A DNA stretch of 64,000 bases from Isoetes taiwanensis (taxonomy: Eukaryota > Streptophyta > Lycopodiopsida > Isoetales > Isoetaceae), in assembly GCA_021234155.1 (NCBI GenBank), contig JAJEKV010000050.1:2489842-2553841 (forward strand). Direction: 5' to 3'. Shown one piece after another: positions 22,691 through 34,079 of this stretch. The translations under genes were made by a program, and so were the position numbers. Position 1 is the first letter of the stretch, and every line of letters starts with the position of its first letter. The notes under the pieces were generated by a model. That model saw only the letters and a list, made by a program, of their open reading frames with translations. It made no database searches and was not told the DNA's origin.

Positions 22691-22704
22691 TTCTCTTCTC
22701 GTAG

Positions 22705-22920
22705 ATCATGGACAGACTGCAGAGTGGGCTATGCAGTCCCAAAGTGATCTGTTGGAGGACATAATTGATCCAGATTTGAAGGGCCAATATAATGTAGAAT
22801 CCATGCACAAGTTTGTACAGATAGCTGACAAAGTTTAGCAGAGGATGGAGTTGATAGGCCTTCCATCATGGTTTGGAAGTTGGAAGATGCGTTTTATATC
22901 ATTAGTTTTACTCGAATTAT
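22705..22920 (+). pseudogene. Receptor-like kinase fragment (CrRLK1L/malectin-RLK type), C-lobe of kinase domain
   Basis: After an AG acceptor the frame reads EWAMQSQSDLLEDIIDPDLK then YNVESMHKFVQIADK, which matches the kinase subdomain X-XI region of FERONIA-type receptor kinases. The next residues of the family appear only after a one-base shift (AEDGVDRPS), so a single missing base at the expected Cys codon near 22834 breaks the frame. A more decayed second copy of part of this exon lies at about 23100-23170. The kinase core is absent, so this is a pseudogene or stray exon. Confidence 0.6.
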
Positions 22921-23617
22921 ACCTGAATGGCTTTGACGTTCAGAAACTTATTCTGTTTTAAAATTTTGGGCTCTGCATGCTTTTAATTGCAATTCTTTTG
23001 ACAGAGTAATTACCATGCAGTGCTTTCCAAACACACAGAAGAGTCGTTTCCTTTGGAGTTTTGCAAATCAATCAAGTGAGTATTGCATAGTTTGGGCAGC
23101 TGGATTGTTGAAGAACAGATTTTAAAGTTCAATACAATGTAGAGTCCAGCACAAGTTTGTGAGCTGTGAATCAAGCGAATCAGATTTCAGTAATAGTCTT
23201 GGAAGTTAATATTTTCACTATTTGTCGACGCTCAAGGAAGCCAAGCTTTTACATAATAAAGTACTATTTATTTTCTATGTCAACAATTCTCTCAGGGTTA
23301 AGAAAGACCATGCATGTGTTAAATTGCAATCCTTTTGGATATACAGTGCTTCCCAGGACAACCTTTAAGAAATTATTGGCGAGGAGAGCTCTAAAGCCCA
23401 GCTCCTTCTGTTTCCACCGTAGTATCTTAGTCAATATTGATCCCTATTTGTTAACCTGATAATCGCTTATAACTCATATGGTAATTGCTTATAACTCATA
23501 TAATTGCTCAAGCGAGGCCCTTAATAAAGGGAATGTATCATATCATATTCCTCGTTCAAAAACCACAATCCTTGAACAAAAATCAAGATGGGGCTATAGT
23601 TGATCAATTAGTAGATC

Positions 23618-23926
23618 ATGCAAATAAAAAATATGCCATGGCAGCTTGGATTTGGTGCATCATGGTTTGGTGCATCATGGTTACAGTTACAGGCAACCAC
23701 CCCTCTGCAGCGGAGATTTCAAATACGATGTGTCATCGCCATGTTGCAACATAATCACCTGACTGGCCAAATCTCAACGTTTATTCAGATATTGGCCTAT
23801 ACAGAGGACTTTGGCATGTTCCCTAAAGGGGTGTTAGATTTTAGCCATAAGGAATTTTATGGGCCGCTGCCCAATTTATGTAATTTCAAAATGGCATGCT
23901 TTCCACCCGGAGGATTAATTTGTTAG
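23618..23926 (+). pseudogene. Leucine-rich-repeat fragment of a receptor-like kinase
   Basis: The frame contains NHLTGQISTFIQIL and then LDFSHKEFYGPLPNL, matching the plant extracellular LRR pattern (NxLTGxIP...LDLSxNxFxGPLP). It ends at a stop at 23924-23926. It lies about 0.8 kb downstream of the kinase fragment, the reverse of the usual LRR-then-kinase order, so the two are rearranged or come from different genes. A 15-bp tandem repeat (TGGTGCATCATGGTT) sits at about 23655-23685. Confidence 0.45.
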
Positions 23927-26037
23927 GTACATTGTAGTTGTCGTTCGTTGATAAGTGTAAGCATAAGCATAATGTTGCTTATCAACAAACTATGAATTTG
24001 ATTATGGCATTAAGATGCTCTCTTTTAAGAAAACCCGAGAATAGGGCAGCCCACTGACAATCTTAGAATGGTCTGTGAAATTTGAAAAATAATTTAAAAG
24101 TTCTCGCTACATTACAAAGATCTAGTTATCCATCCCCATTGGATGATCAATGATATAGATGATTTTCTTAAAGGAGCATTTATCTACAAGATACTACGAA
24201 TTTTCTTAGGGCCAAAGCATAAGAGTTATAGATTTTTTGCAGGTGTAAGCCTTTTGGTGACTGTTTAGAACCTACTGGAGGGATATAGGATTCACATTTG
24301 TAGAAGAGCTGAGGAGAGGTAAGTTTGTTCTCCAGAGTAAGGGCTCTCGTTTATTTAAAGGTAGAACAGAAAAAACACGCCACAAATATTCCTATTACAT
24401 TCTATAATAATATAATATGGTGTACTGTATGCTCATGTTCAACTGTAAGCTTCGGTTGCGACGGATGTTTTACAATCAAATCTCTTTTCAAAGATATTCT
24501 GTTGATACTCTCAAAAATATTGTTAAAGTGGCCTAATTTGTTATGTGTTAATTTAAACACTTTGCTCAATGTCAAGCCAGGTCTATAACATCCACAACAT
24601 GTTAAAAATTAACTTCCAATGTTTTCCATGCAAACAACTATATTGTGTGGACACCAATTGCTCAAAGAAAGACTGAATCGGATAATTAAGTATATCCATA
24701 CAACTTTCATTTGACATAGCCTCATAGCTGCCATAAGATGTGAACAAAACGAACTAACTGAACCAAATTGCGACAATGAACAAAATGAACCAAATTGCAT
24801 CAATCCACTCTCGAACGAGGGGCACAGCTTGCACTTCAACACCACTTTTGATATGCATAAAAAATTCCCTAGATTCCACAATGATATCCACAACATGTAC
24901 CTACACCTCTTAAATCTAGGCCACTTCTTAGATCTAGATCACTTGGAATGATATCCGCATCATGTCCCTATGCCTATTGGACCTAGATCACTCACTTTTT
25001 CTTTCTCGAACTAAAACATAATTACGTTTTTATACTTATACTCCTGGTGCTTGGGCCAGGGAGGTGCCCCACAATAAAACATGGATAAAAGGATCTTTGC
25101 CATTTAAATCTTAGGCCAAAATTGTTTACCTATTACTGATCCTTACCTATTTTTCTTTCACACATTTATATTGCCCTCTCTCGAAAATGTTGTCTTAATT
25201 CATTGCATTTTTCGTGTATGATAGGGTGTTATTTCGTAGCAATTGAACATCGTGAACATTCTGTCTTCAGATGCACTTCCAAAGCATAAGAAAAACGAAT
25301 AAGAGAAATGCTCGCGGCGGCCTTGGCCGCTGTGATAAATTTCTTGTATTTATAATGATTTGAAATAAGGGTTTCGACTTATTTATATTTATAATGATTT
25401 GAAATATTGAGTGCTCAATCTTTATAATCATGTCATACAATAAATAGTGTAGAGAAGGAACCATTGTGAAGAGAATGAAAGTCGTATTTAATTAAAGTCA
25501 CTTTTTTTTGGAACCCTATTATTTTACACGAAAAGGATGAGGGAAACTTTTTAAACCGCATTATTGCTTTAGAAGATGCCTGTTTTCCTGTGTGAAAAAA
25601 AAAATGTTTAGCGAGACGAGAAGGTAAAGAGCAGATCTAAAACCAATGAAAATACTATCTCGTTGTAAACAAAGTGGTACTCTGCCCTGAATTTTTATTC
25701 ATAAATTATTTCACTACATTGTATTTTACAGTGGTTGAAGAAACCATGATGGTCGAGCTATCACAACTATTATATTGTTTTCGCACACAGACCACCTACT
25801 GGGAAAAAGGTTCGAGGTGTTCTAAACCACGAAATCAACTTGAAGATAATAGAAATCTGAATGCACTGGCCTGCCCAATGCATGTCACCAACCTCTTTTC
25901 GTCCTCTTTCTTCAACGGAATGCTCTTTCCATAACTCCTTTCCGTTCGCGATCTGGACTGGAAGAGATAAAATCAAGTTAGAGAAATGACCCTACAGACA
26001 ATACAAATAAAAGAAAACAACCAGTTCTAAGGGCTAT
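23927..26037. other. Intergenic, nothing recognised except a dispersed repeat
   Basis: Bases 25393-25479 (ATGATTTGAAATATTGAGTG onward) recur almost exactly at 32267-32353. Otherwise only short frames on both strands. Confidence 0.4.
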
Positions 26038-26430
26038 TTATGAAAAAAGCAAGTCTGATCGCCTTTCTCGACTTCGCGAAGTGAGAAAAGCGACTTCGGC
26101 CCGAAAAATCTGTCTAAGCTTCGAGGAGAAAAAAATGGGGAAAAAAATCTTTTTTTGAGGGCCTTTCTCGACTCGCGAGTCGAGAAAAGCCCTCAGACCT
26201 GCGTTTTTCAGTCTGAACTGCTTTTCTCGATTCGCGAGTCCAGAAAGGCTCTTAAAGGGGCCTTGAGGGCCTTTCTCGACTCGCGAGTCGAGAAAGGCCC
26301 TCAAGGCCCCTTTAAGAGCCTTTCTGAGGCCCTCAATGCAAACAAACCAAAAAAAAATAAAAAAAATGAGGGCCTTTCTCGACTCGCGAAGTCGAGAAAG
26401 GCCTTCAAGGCCCCTCTGAGGGCCAGAGTG
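26038..26430. repeat. Cluster of long GC-rich palindromes
   Basis: The core GCCTTTCTCGACTCGCGAG with its complement makes palindromes of about 38 bp at 26157-26195 and 26266-26303, with imperfect copies near 26060-26095, 26220-26255 and 26367-26405. CTTAAAGGGGCC and its complement join them as larger inverted pairs. Because the units are palindromic, both strands encode the same RAFLDSRVEKGPQ-like phrase; this is not evidence of a gene. Confidence 0.8.
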
Positions 26431-27011
26431 AAAACATCAATTTGAGCGCTATGCTTCAAAACTAAACAGACCTATGCATTAAATGCCCAAATGCCCGTTG
26501 AAAAGATTAAAGCTAATTAAACCTATGCATTAAACCATGAAAACCTATACAAACCAAATAGATGTATGCAAGTATTGTATATGTATAAAGAAAAATAGCC
26601 TTCATTAAATGCACCATTTTTTTTTTTTAACATAATTTTTTTAATACATTAATGTCATAAATGTATTAAGAAAATCATGGTTCCATTATATTTTTTCATT
26701 AGATCCATACAGTTTTTTATGCTTTATATGCACACACATCGCCTAGCAATATTTTTGATTAAATTTCTACTTAGTATAATCATTGGTTTGACGACCTTTC
26801 TACTAGTCTAGATACTCATATTTATTCAACTTGACCATACCTAAAACTTAGAATCTTTTATCGTCAAAGTAGAATTATGTGCCTTAGGCACATTTTCTAC
26901 TATACAGTATAAGTATAATGGTAACGTAATGTGTAACGCGTGAATATATAGCATACTTATAAAAAGAGAAATTAGAATGTATAAACAGATATGTCAAATT
27001 ATAATGCCATA
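26431..27011. other. AT-rich intergenic sequence, nothing recognised
   Basis: No frame, repeat or domain stood out. Confidence 0.4.
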
Positions 27012-27182
27012 TATTAGTATTTATTTAATAATTGTTCTTTCAACGTCTTTTTCTATACCTATTAGTATTTATTTAATAATTGTTCTTTTTCTATACCTAT
27101 TAGTATTTATTTAATAATTGTTCTTTTTCTATACCTATTAGTATTTATTTAATATTTGTTCTTTCAACGTCTTTTTCTATAC
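27012..27182. repeat. Minisatellite, four units of 38-49 bp
   Basis: The unit ATTAGTATTTATTTAATAAT followed by TGTTCTTT and TTTTCTATACC occurs four times; units one and four carry an extra CAACGTC insert. Confidence 0.85.
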
Positions 27183-27430
27183 CCCGCCTTTTTTTCCCGC
27201 CCATGCTTGAAATTTAAACTTTGGTACATACCTTTGGAACTCTTCTTTTGGGTCACCCTGCTTCCGGAATGCTGGAGCTTCAATACCCGTCAGTGCAATT
27301 CTCCACAGCTGAGCTTGAATCATTCGGAATGGGTTCTTAAGATGGGAGCTGGCACACAGGCGGAAGCGGAATTTACAGCTCTGTTTTTACCGCCGGGATT
27401 TACAGCCGGGATACACAGGCAAAAAAAAGC

Positions 27431-28520
27431 AGAGGCGTAATATATCCCTGTGCTGGTAGAGGCAGCATCAGTATATGTGACCTTGCCCCTTTCTTGCCCA
27501 TCTCTGCTTCTCTAAGTTCCATATGGCTCAGCATTTCTTCTTAATGGATCAGCACTTCTGTAGATAAGCATACCAGCTCTGTAAATGTGGGACGTGGTCA
27601 TCTTTAAACCATAGCCGTCCCTCTAGCACATCCGGTCTCTGCAACTTCTCCTTTTATAGCTTTAATATGGCATTAGTATATTAAGTACTACATAATGCAA
27701 TGCAGTACCGGAAGAGATTCCCCGCATATATCGGGCCAGCGCTTAGCCGAGGCGGTACGAAATGGCGCAGAGTCGCGAGTCACCGCCGAGGCTAGCAAGT
27801 GCGCGAAGAAAATTATGGCCAGAATCTCTTCTGGCCGTGCATTACGAGACGTAAACAATGGTTTGCCTTAAATTACGTTCAAAAGCTGCCATAGCCGATG
27901 GTTTGCCGGAGCTTATAATCTTTTGCTCCGAGAAAGAAGCAGCTTAAAACTCTACTTAAAACTCTGAAAAAGAATGCTCGAGATTAAAAAGAAAAGATAA
28001 GAACTGAGATCAATCAAACACAAATAACTGAGATACAAAGAAGCAGCTGCAAACCTTCGGTGAAGCTTTTTGTGCTTATGAAGATGCAGATGAAGCTCTG
28101 CTGGCTTATGAAGATGAAGCTCCCGCAAGTCCGACAAATCAAAGCTGTTAAAAAGCGTGAATACGAGCTCGAAATATACTGAAGAGCGATGCTAGAACAG
28201 AAGCCATGCAACAGAATGGTGTATGGCCATGGGGACGCGAGAATAGGGTTTGAACATCTGTTCTTGCCAACACCGGTGCCGCTCCATAAAACGCGGAGGT
28301 AATTACGCCTGAGAAAATAAGTCATAATTTCCAGTAATTTAAGGCAACCATTGTTTACGTTCTTACATGTCTTCCTCTATAGAATATTTACATTTGGAAG
28401 AATAGGCCGCGTCCACATTTATGCACCATACATTAGCTTGTGGCTAAGTATATACTAAGATGTCTTTAGGAACATTTAGACTTATTCAAGGTTTTAGACT
28501 TGTTTATGTTTACAAGAAAT
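27431..28520 (-). pseudogene. Second copy of the UGT 5' end and upstream region, interrupted by an insertion
   Basis: Bases 27431-27693 match 20035-20269: the start of the UGT coding region (ATG on the minus strand at 27499-27501) plus its leader and upstream sequence. Bases 28364-28520 match 21518-21660. Between them, in place of the MITE, is about 670 bp of other sequence. Its right end and inner site form an inverted repeat (27850-27875 versus 28335-28359), and 27701-27720 versus 27821-27844 form a second. Coding sequence past about 25 codons is absent, so no enzyme is made. The leader has about 9 extra bases (CTTCTTAAT region) relative to the intact gene. Confidence 0.8.
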
Positions 28521-29516
28521 TTATCGCGGCGGATTTCTCTTTACCGACTAGGTGTGAGCTTCTCATGGTCTCGGTTGCATTGAAGGCATTGAAGGCATCT
28601 CGGTTGCATTGATTGCATTGGAAAGTTAATATGGAGTTGTTAATTTCCTTGATTGCATTGGAAAGTTAATGTGGAGTATACTTTTGATTATATCCTCCCT
28701 CTAGGAAGACGTGAACACATGGATACCTTCCTTCCACATACAGTAAAATAGAAAACCCAAGATCATCTGTGCGTCTCTCCAACCACTCAGACTTTTAACA
28801 CTGCCCCACCATATAAAGAGGAACAGGAAACAAAGCAACTTCGCTTGCGGTTTTAACGCGATAAACAATGATTCATTAACAAAACACAACACAACAAAAT
28901 GTGAAGAAATAACTGGATCAACCAACAAAAAGTTGTCCCAGATGGGTACAAAAGAATTACAATATACCTAAGAAGACTTTCTCTTGAAGAGAAACAACTT
29001 AGGTTATCTTGAAAAAATATATTCGACTTAACAGCATAATGTGTAATCCCTTAGGAGTAATACATCAATCGCTAAAGCTCATTGTCACATGTAATATGAT
29101 TCTATTATCTTAGCTCCGGGGAACCAACTTCTTAGTCTATTAACAAAATCGCAGCACGGATAATGATATATGCTGCTTTTGGTCTGTAGTTTTCTGCAGA
29201 TGTTTTAGATAATTTTATCCATAAGCGAAGATTTGTGCACTTCCTCTTTAAGCAAATATTAAATAAGTTTGACTACGAAATAGGTGTGACAAAGCAACAT
29301 TTGCTAAAGGATTGGCCTCAAATACACAATATTTTTTGTTTCCAGCAAGATGGATTGTGATTTCATATATCACCAATGTGGATACAAAACCCTGCACAAC
29401 CAATTCAAATCCAATGGACATATAACCTGATTGTAGCTTTCTGACTCTCAATTTTAATTTAACACGCTAATAATGTCTACAATCTGAGCGAACAACACTC
29501 TTGGGATTCCAGGGCT
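28521..29516. other. Intergenic; short repeats only
   Basis: At about 28575-28680 the phrase TTGCATTGGAAAGTTAAT is repeated with variants. The rest shows no recognisable gene. Confidence 0.4.
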
Positions 29517-30070
29517 ATGGAGCAAGTCAAAACAGCACATTACAAGCAGCACATAAATCCCACATTAGAACGAGGCCCACAACGCTACCTACGTTCACAT
29601 CTGCCCATGAAAAAGCGCAGGCATATCGCCTCCATTCGCACAGGTGCCCACCATCTCCGGATTGAGACAGGTCGATGGATTGGGGAGCCACGTCAGGATA
29701 GGGTTTGTCAGTGCTGCCAGACGGGAGCTGTTGAGGATGAGTGTCACACTTTCCAGAGCTTCCCAGCATATGATCAGATTCGGACACGCTATGCTCAGTT
29801 GATTAGACCTGATGAGCCGCTACACATGATACTGGGCACGACTTCGGTGCGCTCACTCGGTACTGGACTTGAGGGCTCAGATATGCCCCCAGTCAACCAT
29901 TTAATTGATGTCAGCAGTCTTATTGCTGCCACGGTTTTTCCCTCGAAAACCCTTCGGGGCGGGGGGTTTTTAATCCGGGCAGTAATGTGACTGCTGCGCT
30001 TTTTGTATTGGGTCCCATAGGCCGATTGGTCTCCGTGGACGATAAAAACAATTCTATTCTATTCTATTCT
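29517..30070 (+). mobile_element. 3' end of a second LINE family (zinc-binding C-terminus and tail)
   Basis: The 157-residue frame at 29517-29990 has the pattern of LINE C-termini: IRTGAHHLRIETGRW, then VCQCCQTGAVEDECHTF, then AYDQIRTRY. The 3' part contains CCCTCGAAAACCC and GGGTTTTTAATCC words, ATTGGTCTCCGTGGACG, an A-rich stretch and (TTCTA)n at 30051-30070. The reverse transcriptase domain is missing, so it is a 5'-truncated insertion, normal for LINEs. Confidence 0.65.
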
Positions 30071-30929
30071 TATTTTCGCAATTTGTTCATAGTGAAATTT
30101 CTTGGGTACAGAAGGCCAGCTGCTTTTCATAAATATCCGGAGGACCCTAAATCTACACAACATTATATTGGTTGCTGCAATAAATGGCTTGCACCAGAGA
30201 TTGACACAGAAGGAATGGCCCATCAAACAATACAATCTCGCATATTTCGATGTATGATTGCCATAGGTTTTCATCGCAACATGATATTTTCTTTGTGGAA
30301 TGCCAAAAAGAGCTCGTAGAGAGCATGAAGTAGATGGAGGTTGCTGCAAGGAATTTGATGCTAATGCAGTTCAAAGCAATCTCAAATATTCTCAGCTATA
30401 AAGGCCAACTATAGAAGCGAACTTTGGTGACAACAAGCACTCAGTAGTTGAGTTGGCTTCTTAGAATGTTATTATACTTGTCAACAATAGAGCTTTCAAT
30501 CTCTTTAATTTAGATAATGCAGAACAAAACACTTTCAGGTTTAGAGGCAGAAAATATGAATTATGTGCCAAATGACAATAAGGACATGAACAATTGCCAA
30601 TCTGAATCTGTCTTTGCTTAACTAGTAATAGACTAGTCCCTTGCCTAACATGTGCTATTCATTATACTATCAAAGTCGGTATGTCCACAGCATTTTTAGG
30701 AATCCAGCATGCTGCATGAATTTAGTCTTTGCTACCATCTACTTCATCACTTGGAAAGGGAATGCTCTATCATTGGAAAAACGTCATAATAGTTTTATTA
30801 CATAGATAGAACTGTTATATGGCTAACTGATGGTAACGAACTGCTCTACTATAGAGAAAAAAACACTCTAACATTGAGCACAGAATATAACCTAATATTA
30901 GAACATCGGAGGCTTCCTACAAACCAACT
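30071..30929. other. Unassigned
   Basis: Frames of up to 96 codons occur on both strands at 30059-30374 with no recognisable motif. The rest is AT-rich. Confidence 0.35.
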
Positions 30930-31690
30930 ATTGAATACGAATGTCCACGCCTAAGAAGGGCTTATGTACAGTTTGGCTGTGAAGTCAAGGCAGCATTGCA
31001 GTCTTCAACTGCTATTGACCAATTTTAGATCGACTTGCAGCCCACTTGCAGAGAAAAATTGCATTATCTGGATCTACGTCCAAGCCCTCAATATACATCG
31101 TGCATAACTCAAAATATTTGCTCGCCTTGAATAGCACTTCTAAGCAATGAGTTCGCTTCAGTATCTTGAGGGTCCAATCTTACTACTTTCTCTGCAGCTA
31201 TGAGTGCATCTTCAAATCTGCAAGAAGAATGTGTCCCTCTGTTAAAATACATGCCAAGGTTTATTAGAGAATAGCTTAATATACCAATAGACATACCTTC
31301 CTCGTGCCATGGCAAGTTATGCCTATACAATAAGTAAATATTTGCTAACTGAAGTGGATTTGCACCTTATTAGGGCTACTCTTCAAGCTGCTGCTAAAAT
31401 AGTATCTACCTCATCGAACCTGTGGAGATTAATTAACGCTTCTGCTTTTAAAGCAAATACCTACGCGGGGTGAATCCATCACTAAAATCTCAATTATCGA
31501 AGTAAAACTCACATTGCGAAAACTAGCAAATGAACCTGTGGTGCATGATCAGCTCCCGCTACTATTGTTGCATCTGTCTCCATTATAAGACGACTCCATT
31601 TTTTTGTTTCCAATAACAGCAAGCTGTTGAGCTTTCATAAAATCATTGTGCCTCGTAGCTTTAAAGTACTCTGCATCAAAGGCCTCTAAT
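30930..31690 (-). pseudogene. Decayed TPR-thioredoxin-like (TTL family) gene fragment
   Basis: Reading the minus strand from 31690, recognisable pieces appear in order but in different frames: DATIVAGADHAPQVH, then LKAEALINLHRFDEVDTIL, then FEDALIAAEKVVRLDPQDTE (31130-31210), then AVEDCNAALTSQPNC followed by ALLRRG (30940-31020). These correspond to consecutive tetratricopeptide repeats of plant TTL proteins. Frames are broken by stops and shifts, some possibly introns. No thioredoxin-like C-terminus is visible, so I call it a pseudogene; an exon-intron structure with sequencing errors is the alternative. Confidence 0.55.
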
Positions 31691-31772
31691 CCTTTCATCT
31701 TAGCCTACGACAAAGCTCATGAGCACTAAAAACAGTCAGAACAACTCCAAATTTGCCACACAAATTTTTTTA

Positions 31773-32096
31773 CTATCTGGGTTGTGGCGGTAGTGTGCAA
31801 GAATAGAGCCCGTCAGAATGGAGCAGACGAATTGGAGAAAGCAGAGCCTGAGCGGCAACATTTGACGGATGCTTTTTACTGGTTGGTTGAGCGCTGATTC
31901 TGGGAAATTGAAGAATGAAAAAACCTAATACTGAACAAAAAGCAACGGAATAGAAACGCACCTTATTCATCTCTGAGATCTCTGAACAAACAAAGTAAGA
32001 GAAGCCCTGCTTATATAGACAGGAAAAAAACAGATCCCAAAGATGCTGGCTACGGTCATATTGCCACCTAGAGCTTGAAGTCTTAGATCCGACCAC
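31773..32096 (-). other. Unrecognised minus-strand frame with hydrophobic N-terminal stretch
   Basis: From an internal Met (about 31965) the frame starts MNKVRFYSVAFCSVLGFFIL, like a signal peptide or membrane anchor, and ends PPQPR. It lies just upstream of the TTL-like fragment on the same strand and could be an unrelated exon or chance. No family recognised. Confidence 0.2.
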
Positions 32097-32664
32097 GCGT
32101 ATTGAAGGAGATAAGGATTGCTCCGAAACGCAAATCCGCCATCGCCAGTTGTGTCGGTGCAGGAATTTTTACGAAACTTTTTTTCCCTTCCTATTTTTTC
32201 CCCACTCGGGAATCAAGAGCATCAAAGAATCGAATCTTGGTGTGAATAAATTATATAAGTGTAGATAATGATTTGAAATATTGAGTGCTCAATTTTCATA
32301 ATCATGTCATACAATAAATAGTGTAGAGAAGGAACCATTGTGAAGAGAATGAATTGTACTTTTGCATTTATTAAATTAATCATCAGTATATAATTCCAAA
32401 TGAATTTGGACAAGAGCAACTACATCGTCGGGAATATTTTCAAGTTGTTTCATGGAAATTGCAGAGGTCTTTGCCTTCCAACCATAGATTACTGATTGAA
32501 CATCCACCCATTGTCGTTGTTCACTTGGATTTGGCTTCTATCTTTTGTAGCAACATCCATTGTATTGATCTTTCAAACTCTTCCTATCTTTAGTGAGCGG
32601 CTTCCACCATTGGATGTGAACTCGAAGACACTCTTTTACTCCATCCTTTTGTTTAGTCCGATTA
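32097..32664. repeat. Intergenic with dispersed repeat copy; ends at duplication breakpoint
   Basis: Bases 32267-32353 repeat 25393-25479. From about 32440 a coding-like minus-strand stretch runs through the breakpoint at 32665 to about 32860 (pieces such as SEQRQWVDVQSVIYGW), with stops and no recognised family. Confidence 0.4.
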
Positions 32665-32999
32665 GTCAATGTTTGCACCTAATCAAAGTGGAGTTTCTTT
32701 CATATCATCAAGCCTCACAGAGAGAAACATTCAGGTTTAAATTCCTCTTTTGGTTTACCACTTGCAGGGCCACAATAAACCACTTCATGATCTTCGTCTT
32801 CATCGCAATCATCATTATAGAAGCATCGTCTATATGTTGATGGAGCATCCACTATGAAAGAGGCCAAAATCCATCTTGTAACTTAGAATTTCTTACTGGA
32901 GATTCCTTTAGTTCTGCTATGACATTTTTTCAATATGCAATAATTGGTTGCACTACTTCTTGATAAATGAGATTTACCTTCGGTTCTCAAGATTAGAAG

Positions 33000-33690
33000 G
33001 TAAATATAGTTCTTGAACTATTAAGGTAGTTAGTTGTTAAGTTAGTTGTCCTATTGGGCAGGTGTCCTATTTAGTTGCTTTCTTTCCATCTTTTTCTCAT
33101 CAGCCTGCATGCATCTCTTCTCTTTCCATTGTTGAAGCGTCAAGCCCATCCACCCGCCCTTCCTCTCCACTTGTTCTTATTTCCAATTGGTCTCTTTTAT
33201 TCGAAGTTGTGTTGGCTCAGTAGAGCGTGGAATTTCGTTAAGGCCCTCGTGCCTGATTGTGAGGCTTAGTGCCTGTTGTGAGGCCCTCGTGCCTGGTTGT
33301 GAGGTCCTCGTGCCTGGATGTGAGGCCCTCATACCTGGTTGGAAGCCTTAGTGCCCGTTGAGCCCTAAGGGTTCTTAACTTATCTTCTTGGTTTTTTGCA
33401 AACAACTCAAGAGCGTGTTGCCGATGGTTTGGATGAAAGTTGCAGTTCATAGGCACAAAAATGAAGATCTATAGTGAAGGCACTTTCAAACTTGAGTTCT
33501 TCGTTAACTTTCTTGTTTAATGTATTGTTCACTCAACAAGGCTAGTCAGCATGAGGGTATACTTTAGCATTGACAAATGTTGCTATTATGGTCAGGGTTT
33601 TTCCTCGAAAACCCGAAAGAGCGAGGTTTTTTAATCCCGGCCATAATGGTCGCATTCATCAAGCATTGTTTACTGTTTGGTATCAGCATG
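33000..33690 (+). mobile_element. LTR-like stretch with minisatellite and possible tRNA-Met primer site
   Basis: The segment 33245-33365 is a minisatellite of TGAGGCCCTCGTGCCTGGTT units (about 20 bp). Bases 33595-33650 contain GGGTTTTTCCTCGAAAACCC and a GAGGTTTTTTAATCCCGG word, phrases typical of plant LTR leaders. TGGTATCAGC at 33678-33687 resembles the initiator-Met primer-binding site. I could not find a matching second LTR or internal genes, so this is at best a solo or truncated LTR. Confidence 0.35.
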
Positions 33691-33779
33691 ATTTCTTGTT
33701 TGGTTTCAAAGAGGTGCCTTTGAGGGTCAACATTATTTCATGTTTGGTTTCAAAGAGATGCCCGTGAGGGTTTTATCCA

Positions 33780-34079
33780 GTGCTGGTCTTTCAGTAGCTC
33801 AAGAATCTGGAATTTGGAATTGTGACTTTGAGCCCTTTTGATGTCAAGGATGTGCAGAGGTGAAGGAGAGGCGTAATATGACCTTGTGCAGGTAGGCAGC
33901 ATCATCAGCATATGTGACCTTAACCCTTTCTTGGCCATCTCTGCTTCTCAAACTTCGATGTGGATGCGCATTTCTTCTAAATGGATGAGCATTTCTGTAG
34001 ATAAGTATACCAGCTCTGTAAATGTGGGACGTGGTCATGTTTAAACCATGGGCGTCTCTCTAGCACATCCGGTCTCTAC
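33780..34079 (-). pseudogene. Third copy of the UGT 5' end (in duplication copy A)
   Basis: The minus-strand start (Met at 33938) reads MAKKGLRSHMLM, clearly derived from the UGT start at 20112, with a frameshift soon after, near the PLPAQGH region. The leader and about 100 bp of upstream sequence (TGTAAATGTGGGACGTGGTC) are kept. It has the longer leader seen in copy 2. Coding continues only to about 33780. Confidence 0.8.

Noticed and set aside
26038-26445. RAFLDSRVEKGPQ-like repeats encoded on both strands
   Set aside because: The DNA units are palindromes, so both strands give the same peptide. This explains the repeats without a gene.
33238-33456. Minus-strand frame with RHEGLTT-type peptide repeats
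   Set aside because: It comes from the TGAGGCCCTCGTGCCTGG minisatellite; its copy-B counterpart is not open.
33660-33780. LFGFKE/MFGFKEMP phrases as a copia reverse transcriptase remnant (FGLKQAP motif)
   Set aside because: The phrase is a short duplicated repeat at a primer-site-like position, not embedded in other reverse-transcriptase motifs.
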